Source: Parapedobacter sp042666505 (GTDB taxonomy: Bacteria > Bacteroidota > Bacteroidia > Sphingobacteriales > Sphingobacteriaceae). Taken from it: a stretch of 64,000 nucleotides of DNA. Below the pieces are notes generated by a model, which saw only the letters and a list, made by a program, of their open reading frames with translations, ran no database searches and was not told the DNA's origin. A program made the position numbers and the translations under genes. Numbering within the stretch: the first letter of the stretch is position 1; each line of letters starts with the position of its first letter. The stretch is from contig NZ_JBHTDN010000003.1 of assembly GCF_042666505.1 (NCBI RefSeq), positions 496,001 to 560,000 on the forward strand, read 5' to 3'. Positions 44,225 to 52,809 of this stretch are shown piece after piece.

Positions 44225-44872
44225 CTATTTTTTCCGGCTGATGGCGATACCGGAATCGCTTGACCGGTTGACCGTGGTTTCGTATCCCGGATGACTGTTC
44301 ACGAAATCCATGTATGCCGGTATGCCGTTGATGGATTGCAGCACGTTATGCGCCGTGAAAGTACCACCTGCTCGGAGCTTGGGATCGACATCTTTGAAAT
44401 ATTGGATGTACCAATCTTTGTCGGCATCCGAAAAGACAAAATCGAAGGGACCTTTCAACGTCTTTACCAATTGATGGGCGTCGCCCAATCTAAAATCCAC
44501 TATGTCGGCCAATCCCAGGGCTTTCAGGTTTTTGATGGCTTCCCGCTGCCTGTTTTCGTCGATCTCAATGGTAACAAGCTTGCCGCCGGTTTTGCTGAGC
44601 GCCCACGCAATCCAGACGGTGGAGTGACCCGTTGACGTACCGATTTCCAGTGCCGACTGGTACTTGTTGTTGACAATGAGGTCGTGTAACACCCGGCCAT
44701 CCTCGTAAGGCACATTAAGGTCGTGCCACGCCTCCCGTTTTTCTGTCAGGAATTGCTCAATGCGTTTATCCAATTCAGTTTGTGCATCGGTAGTCTGCGC
44801 TGCACATCCTGTCGTCAGCCCGAAAGCCAAAACGCCTAACAGAGCTGGTTTGATCAGAGAAATAGTTTTCAT
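44225..44872 (-). CDS. O-methyltransferase, exported or lipoprotein
   Basis: A SAM-dependent class I methyltransferase of the catechol/caffeoyl-CoA type. From the ATG at 44872 it has 215 residues; an earlier GTG is less likely. The N-terminus MKTISLIKPALLGVLAFGLTTGC looks like a lipoprotein signal with the cysteine at 23. The SAM motif ALEIGTSTGHSTVW lies near 78 and DFVFSDADKDWY near 145. A lipidated methyltransferase outside the cytoplasm is odd because SAM is cytoplasmic; the signal could be misread, but the lipobox is convincing. Confidence 0.82.
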   Translation of the reverse strand: MKTISLIKPALLGVLAFGLTTGCAAQTTDAQTELDKRIEQFLTEKREAWHDLNVPYEDGRVLHDLIVNNKYQSALEIGTSTGHSTVWIAWALSKTGGKLVTIEIDENRQREAIKNLKALGLADIVDFRLGDAHQLVKTLKGPFDFVFSDADKDWYIQYFKDVDPKLRAGGTFTAHNVLQSINGIPAYMDFVNSHPGYETTVNRSSDSGIAISRKK

Positions 44873-45164
44873 TTGAATCACTTGTTTATTTCCATTACTT
44901 GTTCGTTTTTAAAGGCATTCCTGCTGCCTTCGGCGGTTTTAACGGCAATGAAGCGATCATGGGTTTTATTCAGGGTTTTATAGTCATCCGTTTATGGTAA
45001 CAATTGGGTGTATGGTAATAAAACACCCAGCATTTAGTTTTGTTTGCGCTTGCTTGTTTCACTCCGAAATGGATGAAGAGGTCCTTGTCGAGAGATCCAA
45101 CGGAACATGCTTGCAACTTTGTGAAAAATGCGGAAAGCAGGATCGGCAAAGCAGGTTAAAATGA
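44873..45164. other. intergenic region upstream of the EEP-family gene
   Basis: A 7-bp inverted repeat (TGGGTGT at 45005-45011, ACACCCA at 45023-45029) lies in the middle. A 31-codon open frame at 45069-45164 with a Cx3Cx2C motif was noticed but not accepted. No other gene is seen. Confidence 0.4.
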
Positions 45165-45172
45165 TAACTTTG
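45165..45172 (+). promoter_or_regulatory. candidate -7 element for the EEP-family gene
   Basis: TAACTTTG, identical to the gnd -7 octamer, 45 bases upstream of the chosen ATG. No -33 partner was seen at 19-20 bases. Confidence 0.35.
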
Positions 45173-45217
45173 CCATGGAGCGAATGTTCACTCCGACGCT
45201 ATTTTAAGACTTACACG

Positions 45218-46024
45218 ATGATACATCCCCAACGACTGCTGAAACACATGCTTTGCCTTCCGGTTATGTTGATCGCTTTACTCGGATATGCAGAGGACCC
45301 CGGTAAATTGAAAGTAATGGCCTACAACATACACCATTGCAATCCGCCCAGTAAGCCCGATAGGATTGACGTGGCTGCTATCGCCAAGGTTATCCAGGAG
45401 GAATCGCCAGACTTGGTGGCCTTGCAAGAGGTGGATGTGCATACGCTCCGCTCGGGTAAGGACCTGCACCAGGCGAAGGCGCTGGCTGAAATGACCGGCA
45501 TGTACTATTATTTCAAAAAGGCCATTGACTACGAAGGAGGCGCATACGGTATCGCGGTGCTTTCGAGGTTTCCGATTGAGGACACCCTGGGAGTTGCATT
45601 GCCCATGGCAACCGGGCTCAGCGGAGAACCCCGCGCTGTCGCCGCGGTGAAGGTGAAGCTACCTAATGGCAGGTTGCTAACATTTGCCAGCACGCATCTC
45701 GATCTGCGCGTACAGCATCGTTCTTTGCAGACCTTAAAGATCACGGAAACGTTCGCCAACGACACCAGCCTCGTAATCGTGGCGGGCGATTTCAACGACG
45801 TAGCAGGAAGTGAACCGATCGACATCATGGACCGATCGTTCCAACCTACCTGCAAAGGCGATAACTGTCCGGGAACCATCCCCGTAGCGACTCCCAACCG
45901 GGTGATCGATTATATTTTTTATCGTCCATCGCGGGCCATGCACGTAATCGAGCACCGGGTAATTGCGGAAACCTACGCTTCCGATCACCGGCCAGTTGTG
46001 GCGGTATTGCAGTTAAAAGACTGA
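45218..46024 (+). CDS. exported endonuclease/exonuclease/phosphatase family protein
   Basis: A 268-residue EEP-fold hydrolase from the ATG at 45218, where a signal sequence begins (MIHPQRLLKHMLCLPVMLIALLG); the longer frame from 45128 does not look coding. Catalytic motifs are present: MAYNIHHCN near 29, LQEVDVHT near 68, VAGDFNDV near 188 and SDHRPVVAVL near 255. It may act on phosphodiesters of nucleic acids, sugars or lipids outside the cytoplasm. Its 3' end overlaps the convergent dehydratase gene by 12 bases. Confidence 0.85.
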   Translation: MIHPQRLLKHMLCLPVMLIALLGYAEDPGKLKVMAYNIHHCNPPSKPDRIDVAAIAKVIQEESPDLVALQEVDVHTLRSGKDLHQAKALAEMTGMYYYFKKAIDYEGGAYGIAVLSRFPIEDTLGVALPMATGLSGEPRAVAAVKVKLPNGRLLTFASTHLDLRVQHRSLQTLKITETFANDTSLVIVAGDFNDVAGSEPIDIMDRSFQPTCKGDNCPGTIPVATPNRVIDYIFYRPSRAMHVIEHRVIAETYASDHRPVVAVLQLKD

Positions 46025-47704
46025 AAAGGTGTCTGTAACGCATCCGACGGATGCCGAAGATACCATCTGCGCATACTTGAACAATACTCCTTGCGTGATT
46101 TTTGGCGTAGGTTTGACCCATTGTGCTCGCCGCAGGGCTATTTCTTCTTCGCTTATTTTGGCGTCCACCCGGTTATTACGGACATCGATGGTCAGCATAT
46201 CACCGTCTTTCAGCAGCGCAATGAGCCCGCCTTCAACAGCCTCCGGTGAAACATGCCCAACGACAAAGCCGTGTGTACCTCCCGAAAAGCGTCCATCGGT
46301 AATCAGGGCGACGTCGTTACCCAGGCCAGCTCCCATGATCGCGGCGGTCACTTTAAGCATCTCTGGCATTCCGGGCCCGCCTTTGGGGCCGACGTAACGG
46401 ATCACGATCACATCCCCTTTGCAGATGCGGCCCTCCTTTACGGCGGCTACGGTTTCGTCTTCGCTATCGAATACCCTTGCTGTACCTTCAAAGAATTCGC
46501 CTTCTTTACCGGTTATTTTCGCAACGGCACCCTGGGGGGCGATGTTTCCATAAAGGATTTGCAGATGTCCGGTAGGCTTCAGTGGTTTATCCAAAGGTGT
46601 CAGGATTTTCAATTCGTTGTTCCATGGCTGAATGTGTTCGAGGTTTTCGCGAAGCGATTTGCCGGTAACGGTGAGGCAATCCCCATCGAGCAGGCCTTCA
46701 TCCAACAAGATTTTCAAAACGGCTGGTGTACCGCCGCTATCGTGTACATCTTCCATCATGTATTTGCCGCTTGGTTTCAAATCGGCGATCAATGGCGTAT
46801 GGTTGCTGACGTACTGGAAATCGTCCAAAGTAAGCGGAAGGCCAAAAGCTTGGGCAATGGCCAGGTAATGTAAGACGGCATTGGTAGATCCGCCCAAGGC
46901 CATCACGACAACCAGCGCATTCTCCAATGACCTGCGGGTAACGATGTCGCGCGGTTTCAGGTCTAATTCGAGCAGGTTTTTGATCGCCGCTGCAGCCGTA
47001 ACGCATTCCTGTTTCTTTTCGTCGCTGGTGGCAGGATTGGACGAACTGTAGGGCAATGACAGACCGAGTGCTTCGATGGAGGAAGACATGGTATTGGCGG
47101 TGTACATACCCCCGCAGGCTCCCGCTCCCGGGCACGCGTTGCGGATGATCTGACCAAGTTCCTCTTCGTCAATAAGTCCTGCCACTTTCGCGCCATAGGC
47201 TTCAAACGTAGAAAGCACATTGATTTTCTTCCCTTTATGACGACCCGAATGGATGCTGCCGCCATAGATCATGAGTGCAGGGCGGTTGAGCCGGCCCATT
47301 GCGATTGCTGCGCCGGGTAAATTCTTGTCGCAACCCATGATGGTTACCAATCCGTCGTACCATTGGCCGCCCATCACGGTCTCGATGCAGTCTGCAATGA
47401 GGTCGCGCGAAGGTAAGGAGAAATTCATACCGAAGGTTCCCATGCTGATGGCATCGCTCACCCCGATGGTATTGAAAGTAAGTCCGTTTAATTCGACCGT
47501 TTTCAGGGCGTCGGTTACAATCGCCGCCAGGTCATTGAGGTGCATGTTACACGGGTTTCCCGCCCAACCCGCACTGGCTACACCTATCTGCGGTAATTTG
47601 ATGGTTCTTTCGTCCAAGCCGATGGCATGGAGCATCGCCCGTGAGCCGGGTTGGTCTTCATTTTCGGTGAGTTTGCGGCTAAATTTATTTAATACGGTAT
47701 CCAT
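46013..47704 (-). CDS. IlvD/Edd family dehydratase, second copy, probable sugar-acid dehydratase
   Basis: A 563-residue paralog of the biosynthetic IlvD. The iron-sulfur cysteines C52 (GNPCNMHLND), C125 (GCDKNLPG) and C197 (PGAGACGG) and the GRFSGGTHGFVVGH motif are all kept, so it should be active. Its place as third gene after a lactonase-like amidohydrolase and a Gfo/Idh/MocA dehydrogenase suggests dehydration of an aldonate to a 2-keto-3-deoxy acid, as done by other IlvD/Edd enzymes on xylonate or arabinonate. A redundant dihydroxy-acid dehydratase is the alternative; overall similarity to IlvD is high, so the substrate remains open. Confidence 0.75.
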   Translation of the reverse strand: MDTVLNKFSRKLTENEDQPGSRAMLHAIGLDERTIKLPQIGVASAGWAGNPCNMHLNDLAAIVTDALKTVELNGLTFNTIGVSDAISMGTFGMNFSLPSRDLIADCIETVMGGQWYDGLVTIMGCDKNLPGAAIAMGRLNRPALMIYGGSIHSGRHKGKKINVLSTFEAYGAKVAGLIDEEELGQIIRNACPGAGACGGMYTANTMSSSIEALGLSLPYSSSNPATSDEKKQECVTAAAAIKNLLELDLKPRDIVTRRSLENALVVVMALGGSTNAVLHYLAIAQAFGLPLTLDDFQYVSNHTPLIADLKPSGKYMMEDVHDSGGTPAVLKILLDEGLLDGDCLTVTGKSLRENLEHIQPWNNELKILTPLDKPLKPTGHLQILYGNIAPQGAVAKITGKEGEFFEGTARVFDSEDETVAAVKEGRICKGDVIVIRYVGPKGGPGMPEMLKVTAAIMGAGLGNDVALITDGRFSGGTHGFVVGHVSPEAVEGGLIALLKDGDMLTIDVRNNRVDAKISEEEIALRRAQWVKPTPKITQGVLFKYAQMVSSASVGCVTDTFSVF

Positions 47705-47753
47705 TAAGTAAAGTGAATTGAATAATGTGTTTGTTAATCTTGATCAATAAAGG

Positions 47754-48827
47754 TTAATCGGGAAGGGGTGTGCCGCCCCTGTCATTTGATAAATAAGCGG
47801 CTTCTACGAGCCGCATAGTGTCATATGCGTGTTTCACGGAAGTGATGTGCGCGGACGTCGGGTCCTCAATGGCACATTGCAAGTCGGCCATGGTGGCTAT
47901 GAAGGCATCCGGGTACCAGGCGCCGGGAATGGTTGCTTCGATCCAGCCGTCGGTCGAATGGTCTGACAGAAAATAGGCGAAGTGGTCCGCCTCGCCTTTC
48001 GGAAAATTGATGTTTTTGCCAAGCGTTGCTTTGATAGCGCCTTTCGTTCCTTCCCATTTTACGAACGAATCCTGGTGATCCAATCCGAAATCATGTCCAT
48101 GGTTGGTGTTCACAAATGCACGGATGGGCCGGTCGTAGTCAAAAATGATGATCGACCGGGTGGAAGCCAGCTGCATTTGCTTGGGATGTTGGAATGTTTT
48201 CGCATAAATCTGTTTAGGCATTCCCAGAAAGTACGCTATCATATCCATATAATGGATGCTGTGGTAGAGCATTTCCATGCGTGGTATGCCGAATAGGAAC
48301 TCCCACAATTCCCAGGGGTGATAGATGTTCATCCGTATTTCCATGTCATGCAGGTCGCCGATAGCACCTTGGTTGATGAGGTGTTTTGCGGCGATGATCG
48401 AGGGGATCAATTTCATTTGGAAATTCACACTGGCTGTGAAGTGTTTGGTCTCACAGATATGCAGGATTTCTTTCGCCGCTTCGAGGGTTTCACCCATGGG
48501 CTTTTGCATCATGACGTTGGCCCCTAGGGGCAGTTGATTGAGGATGTCAATCAGTCGGGATGCCGGTACGGCGATGTCAAATACGACGTCAGGCGGAACG
48601 TTGCTGACAAGCGCTTCCAGGGAATCATATACTGCCGGGATGCCAAACAGCGACGCCACGCGCTGCGCTTTTTCAAGTTGAAGATCATAGATGCCAAGAA
48701 CCGGCCAATTCGCTTTTCGGTATGCGGGGAGATGGGCTTCTTCCATGATGCCTCCCGCACCGATGACCACAATCGGTTTGGGATTGGCGGGTAGTTTAAA
48801 GTCGGCGGAAAGCTTATAATGAGTCAT
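47754..48827 (-). CDS. Gfo/Idh/MocA family dehydrogenase, possible sugar 1-dehydrogenase
   Basis: A 357-residue NAD(P)-dependent oxidoreductase from the ATG at 48827 (MTHYKLSADFKLP); a longer frame would lie deep in the next gene. The Rossmann loop VVIGAGGIMEEAHLPAY is near residue 20. The family EKP motif reads QKP here (MMQKPMGETLEAA, near 107), keeping the lysine but changing the glutamate. It overlaps the amidohydrolase stop by 14 bases, implying coupling. It probably oxidises a sugar to its lactone; the sugar is unknown. Confidence 0.8.
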   Translation of the reverse strand: MTHYKLSADFKLPANPKPIVVIGAGGIMEEAHLPAYRKANWPVLGIYDLQLEKAQRVASLFGIPAVYDSLEALVSNVPPDVVFDIAVPASRLIDILNQLPLGANVMMQKPMGETLEAAKEILHICETKHFTASVNFQMKLIPSIIAAKHLINQGAIGDLHDMEIRMNIYHPWELWEFLFGIPRMEMLYHSIHYMDMIAYFLGMPKQIYAKTFQHPKQMQLASTRSIIIFDYDRPIRAFVNTNHGHDFGLDHQDSFVKWEGTKGAIKATLGKNINFPKGEADHFAYFLSDHSTDGWIEATIPGAWYPDAFIATMADLQCAIEDPTSAHITSVKHAYDTMRLVEAAYLSNDRGGTPLPD

Positions 48828-49704
48828 GCGGAACGTCTGAATCAATTTGATAAAAGTCGAGGGCATTCTGATAAAATACCCGATGAAGGTCATCGGGGGA
48901 GAGTGACCGGCATACTTGCACAGCCGTATCAAACCAACGCGCATACGTAGACGCGAGTGTCACCACGGGCCAGTCGCTGCCGAAGACCATACGCTTTGGG
49001 CCGAAATATGCCAAGGCCTTATCCACGTAGGGTTGTAGGTCGGCGATCTCCCAGCGTTCCCAGTCTGCTTCGGTTACCAGGCCCGAAAGCTTACAATATA
49101 CATTCGGGTTTTCGGCAAGCTCTTTCATTTGGTGCTCCCATTGCGTGAACGTTCGGGTACGGATGGGGGGGTTACCAAAATGATCCAGCATATAACGGAC
49201 ATCGGGTGCGGTCTGCACAAGTTTCAGAGCGGCGGGCAATTGATGGGCTTTTACCCCGAGGTCAAAACTTAGGTTATGCTGGAATAGCAACTTCATGTTG
49301 GCGGCAAAACGCGGATTCCCATATAAGGTGACAGGTTCCTCTTCCAGCCGACGGATGCCTTTTACCAGTTTATTCGATACAAGCGCCTGCAATTCTTCAG
49401 CGGCATCCGCAGCTTCCAACGGAAAGTAGGCTACCATGCCCCGGATGCGAGAATCTACGTTGGCCAGTTGCGTCACATGATCTACTTCGATTTGGTATTC
49501 GGTGGGCAGGCATTCACACTGAAGAAAAATCATACTTGAAACTGGAATGCCTTCTGTAGCCTTTTGATATTCCGTCAATCCAAAGGATTTCTTGATGGCC
49601 GGGACGTCATCCAGCCACGGGTAATTCATTTTAGCAAGATCCCATAGATGCACATGTGCATCTGTGATTCGGAGGTTGCTATAATTGGTGTGTAACGTTG
49701 TCAT
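48814..49704 (-). CDS. amidohydrolase family 2 protein, probable sugar lactonase
   Basis: A 296-residue TIM-barrel amidohydrolase of COG3618. The metal-ligand motif DAHVHLWD is near residue 15, LDHFGNPP near 174 and the terminal aspartate region VFGSDWPV near 240. The closest characterised members hydrolyse L-fucono- and L-rhamnono-lactones. It is the first gene of the minus-strand trio and is divergent from an AraC regulator. Lactone hydrolysis is inferred from family and neighbours. Confidence 0.82.
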   Translation of the reverse strand: MTTLHTNYSNLRITDAHVHLWDLAKMNYPWLDDVPAIKKSFGLTEYQKATEGIPVSSMIFLQCECLPTEYQIEVDHVTQLANVDSRIRGMVAYFPLEAADAAEELQALVSNKLVKGIRRLEEEPVTLYGNPRFAANMKLLFQHNLSFDLGVKAHQLPAALKLVQTAPDVRYMLDHFGNPPIRTRTFTQWEHQMKELAENPNVYCKLSGLVTEADWERWEIADLQPYVDKALAYFGPKRMVFGSDWPVVTLASTYARWFDTAVQVCRSLSPDDLHRVFYQNALDFYQIDSDVPHDSL

Positions 49705-49881
49705 AAAAATTTTTTAAAGGTATGTGAAAAATAAGCGCAGCGGTGGTATCCGATTAGCCAGTTTCTGTACGATTTTGATTTATTGCTGATTTATTGATCT
49801 ATTTGTTTTATTTTCGATATTTAATTGACATGATCGCTGTAAAATTATCAGTTTGCTGTTAAAAAAATATATGCTTAGCCA
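49705..49881. promoter_or_regulatory. divergent control region of lactonase operon and AraC gene
   Basis: An AT-rich 177-base gap. TGATTTATTG occurs twice at 49776-49785 and 49787-49796, an 11-bp period, so both copies face the same side of the DNA and could be operator half-sites. No full -33/-7 promoter was recognised for either gene. Confidence 0.45.
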
Positions 49882-50829
49882 ATGAAACCCATTTATGCCA
49901 AACCACCGCTGGGCAGTCGCGCGGCTTTCCAGGTTCGGAAAGATTATTTTGATGTACTCGATACCAAATGGCATTATCATTCGGAGTACGAATTAGCGTA
50001 CATCAATTATCCGCATGGTAAGCGGGTAGCAGGCAATAGCATTGCTACGTTTGAGGAAGGCGATTTGGTGTTTTATGGACCCAATCTACCCCACGCCTGG
50101 TCACATGAACCCACTGTTGAGGAAGAGGGTATCTCGTATAATGAAGGACTTTTATATGATGCCATTGTGGTCCATTTCAGCGAGTCCTGTCTTGGTGAGT
50201 CTTTTTTTGCCATTCCGGAAATGAGTGCCATACAGGCAATCCTTAAGAAAAGTACGCGGGGTCTGGTGGTGTACGGAACATCGCGAAAACGCATTGCCCA
50301 ATGGATGACGGAGCTGGTGAACCACACGGGATCAAAACGGGTTATTTTATTGTTGCAGATACTGGAAGAGTTATCCACTACGAAAGAATATAAGCTTTTA
50401 TCATCAGCAGGCTACTGGGACAACCTCAACGATAACGACGCGGTACGGATGAGCGGGATCTATGAGTACATTATTAAAAACTTCACGAAAGAGATTGCGC
50501 TGGATGAGATCGCTACACAGGCACATATTTCTCCTTCGGCATTCTGCCGATATTTTAAAGCCCGGACCAAGCGGACACTGAAAGAGTTTGTGAATGATCT
50601 GCGCATCAATTGCGCTTGTCAGTTGTTGGAAGAAAACCGGCTCAGCATCACGCAGATCTGCTTTGAAGCGGGATTCAATAACATTTCCAACTTTAACCGG
50701 CGATTTAAGGAGATTAAGGGCATTACCCCGCAGCAATACCGCACCAATATACGGGGCATTTACCGCAATACAAATAAACAGGCAAGGCAGCAGGTAAACC
50801 GGACATATCCCAAGTCAAAAATGTATTGA
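49882..50829 (+). CDS. AraC family transcriptional regulator
   Basis: A 315-residue regulator. The N-terminal half is a cupin-like sensor (WHYHSEYELAYINYPHG, DLVFYGPNLPHAW) and the C-terminal part (about 193-290) has two helix-turn-helix motifs, DEIATQAHISPSAFCRYFK and ITQICFEAGFNNISNFNRRF, ending in the family KGITPQQYR. Because it lies between the lactonase operon and the polysaccharide locus it may control both, responding to a sugar; this is inference. A terminator follows. Confidence 0.92.
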   Translation: MKPIYAKPPLGSRAAFQVRKDYFDVLDTKWHYHSEYELAYINYPHGKRVAGNSIATFEEGDLVFYGPNLPHAWSHEPTVEEEGISYNEGLLYDAIVVHFSESCLGESFFAIPEMSAIQAILKKSTRGLVVYGTSRKRIAQWMTELVNHTGSKRVILLLQILEELSTTKEYKLLSSAGYWDNLNDNDAVRMSGIYEYIIKNFTKEIALDEIATQAHISPSAFCRYFKARTKRTLKEFVNDLRINCACQLLEENRLSITQICFEAGFNNISNFNRRFKEIKGITPQQYRTNIRGIYRNTNKQARQQVNRTYPKSKMY

Positions 50830-50832
50830 AAG

Positions 50833-50877
50833 TGGCCAAATCCGTACTGGTATGGATGGCCATTTACGGCTTTTTTT
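50833..50877 (+). terminator. terminator after the AraC gene
   Basis: TGGCCA at 50833-50838 and 50857-50862 close a hairpin with a further AATCC/GGAT pairing inside; the tract TTTTTTT at 50871-50877 follows. It begins a few bases past the AraC stop. Confidence 0.6.
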
Positions 50878-50917
50878 GCATGTAAATTATACTCCTGATG
50901 TTCGATGCAAAGCCGTA
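50865..50917. repeat. inverted repeat upstream of the MGH1-like gene
   Basis: TACGGCTTT at 50865-50873 plus GCAT at 50878-50881 are matched by ATGCAAAGCCGTA at 50905-50917, a 13-bp stem with a four-T bulge. Read on the minus strand it also ends near a T-rich stretch. It may be a second terminator or an operator. Confidence 0.5.
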
Positions 50918-51020
50918 TTAAACCACAGAAATTCCGATCAAAATCTCTCGTGTTTCCGTTGCTTACCCTAAGCGGGTTCGATCTGAAAGGTAATGTGAGG
51001 CAACTTTAGACCGGATTTTG

Positions 51021-52571
51021 ATGACCTTAGCAGCACTATTCTGTAATATTTTACTCCTATCGCACGCGATTGCCGGACCGGTAGATACGCTCAAGATGAA
51101 CGAGGATGTCCCTCAAATTGTCTTTCCGGGGGTTGCGCAGTCGGATTTTCAAGAAGCCTTCAATGTGATGGATGCATGTGTGGTAAGAGAACCGGGCTAC
51201 GGGTTTTCCTATCCTTTTATTGCGCCGGGAGGGCATTATGGTGGATGTTGGTGGCAATTGGACGCGTCCATCAGTCTGCAGGCAGCCAAGTGGATCAACC
51301 AACGGTTTTCCGAAAACATGCTGCGCGGATTTGTTTCCGTGCAGCGAGGAGATGGAAGAATTCCTCTTTATGGCCACGATGAGGTGCCGGGCTTTCCTAC
51401 CTGCAGTTCGTTGCCAAAATTGTTCCAAGCTGCGTATGCCGTATTAAAACGCAGCGAGGATACCACGCTGTTGCAGACCGTTTACCCCATGCTTAGCCGT
51501 TATATGGACTGGTGGTTGTCTGATGCGCGGCGGGATGCCGCCACAGGATTGATAACGGGCGTTTTCGAAGAGTCTTTTCCTCCGGTTGAAAGCCGGTTAA
51601 AAGCCACCGCACAGGTTGATCTAAACGTGGAGGTGGCCGGGGCCTGTCAATACATGGCAACGCTTGCCGACCGGTTAGGCTTGCCGCACGACCGCAGGCG
51701 ACACCTGGACAATCGGCAACAACTTGTGAACGCCATAAACACCTATATGTGGAATGAGCGGTTTGGTGCTTATTTCTCCTACGATGTCGTCAACAGGCGC
51801 CAGGATACCACGCTGATTGTGTATGCGTTTGACCCACTTTATTCGAAGATCGCTCCTTCCAGCCGGGCTGACCGGATGGTTCGCCTGCTTACGGATGATG
51901 CCTATTTCAACTGGGATACACGACCGTTGACAAGTGCCGCAAAAACATCGGCTATTTATCACGAAACGACCGGCCCCTACAATGGGGCGCCGGCGTGGTC
52001 AGGAAGTATCTGGAGCCTTCGGAATGAAGTAATCGTTAGGGGACTAGCAGATGCCGGAAGGTATGATCACTCGGCCTATCTGGCCCTACAGACCGTCAGG
52101 CAATTCAATAATAACTATTTTGAGTTTCTGAAACCATCCGACGGCAGCGGACAGGGTGTGGAACGCTATGCGTGGTCTGCAGCGCAGTACATTCAACTGT
52201 TGATCGAAAATATATTTGGCATTGACTACGATCGATTTACCGGGGAAATGCGGATCACTCCCAACCTGTGCCAATCGTTAAAAGGAGAGAAAATGGCGCT
52301 CAGGCATATCCCTTTACCCGATGGAGGCGATCTGGATGTTGAAATCGATTGGGAAGGTAGTTCTGCCAGCATTCGTTATGCCATCCGGGGTGGAACAAGC
52401 CGCATGGATGTCCGGGTTGGCTGGCCTACCGCGTATGGAACCAAGGTTACTGTGACCGATGGTACAGGCAGGCGGCTTCGCGCCTTTAAGAACCGCATCG
52501 GAAATACCGTAATCCATGAGATAGATAATGCGAAAAAAAGCGCAGATCACCTGACATTTATCTTTCGGTAA
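51021..52571 (+). CDS. exported MGH1/GH63-like glycoside hydrolase
   Basis: A 516-residue exported (alpha/alpha)6-barrel protein from the ATG at 51021 (the preceding TTG is not used). After a signal peptide (MTLAALFCNILLLSHAIAG) come motifs of the trehalase/GH63/mannosylglycerate-hydrolase clan: CWWQLDASISLQAAKW near 76, VFEESFPPVESR near 183 and YNGAPAWSGSIWSLRNEV near 318. The catalytic acids are probably the aspartate in WWQLD and a glutamate or aspartate in the second half. It opens the polysaccharide locus. The exact family and linkage are not clear. Confidence 0.72.
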   Translation: MTLAALFCNILLLSHAIAGPVDTLKMNEDVPQIVFPGVAQSDFQEAFNVMDACVVREPGYGFSYPFIAPGGHYGGCWWQLDASISLQAAKWINQRFSENMLRGFVSVQRGDGRIPLYGHDEVPGFPTCSSLPKLFQAAYAVLKRSEDTTLLQTVYPMLSRYMDWWLSDARRDAATGLITGVFEESFPPVESRLKATAQVDLNVEVAGACQYMATLADRLGLPHDRRRHLDNRQQLVNAINTYMWNERFGAYFSYDVVNRRQDTTLIVYAFDPLYSKIAPSSRADRMVRLLTDDAYFNWDTRPLTSAAKTSAIYHETTGPYNGAPAWSGSIWSLRNEVIVRGLADAGRYDHSAYLALQTVRQFNNNYFEFLKPSDGSGQGVERYAWSAAQYIQLLIENIFGIDYDRFTGEMRITPNLCQSLKGEKMALRHIPLPDGGDLDVEIDWEGSSASIRYAIRGGTSRMDVRVGWPTAYGTKVTVTDGTGRRLRAFKNRIGNTVIHEIDNAKKSADHLTFIFR

Positions 52572-52641
52572 GGTTGGCTTCCCTCAAAAAGAGCGTCGCG
52601 ACGAGGGCATCAATTTAGTATAAGTTTCCGGCAATACAGTA

Positions 52642-52672
52642 TTTGTGTCTGAACGGTTTTAGGATAGTTTTG
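52642..52672 (+). promoter_or_regulatory. promoter of the SusC/SusD operon
   Basis: TTTG at 52642-52645, a 19-base spacer and TAGTTTTG at 52665-52672 fit the Bacteroidetes consensus. The SusC ATG is about 137 bases downstream, leaving room for a regulatory leader. Confidence 0.7.
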
Positions 52673-52809
52673 TTTTGGTAATCAATTCATACATAACCTT
52701 TTTGAATCGCATATTTTTTTGGGTTGGACGGTTGCAATGATAAATATAAGATCGCTAGTATTGATTTATAAATGACTTGGTTGTGAAGTAATTAACTTAA
52801 TTAATTTAT

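Noticed and set aside
45069..45164. 31-codon open frame with a Cx3Cx2C motif
   Set aside because: There is no ribosome site and no neighbour link, and the frame is short enough to be chance.
13760..47704. Recent duplication of ilvD
   Set aside because: The two proteins differ at many positions and have different termini and neighbours, so any duplication is old.
52581..52607. CCCTC/GAGGG hairpin with a CGTCGCGACG palindrome after the MGH1-like gene
   Set aside because: It is short and has no T-run, so I did not call it a terminator; a weak structure only.
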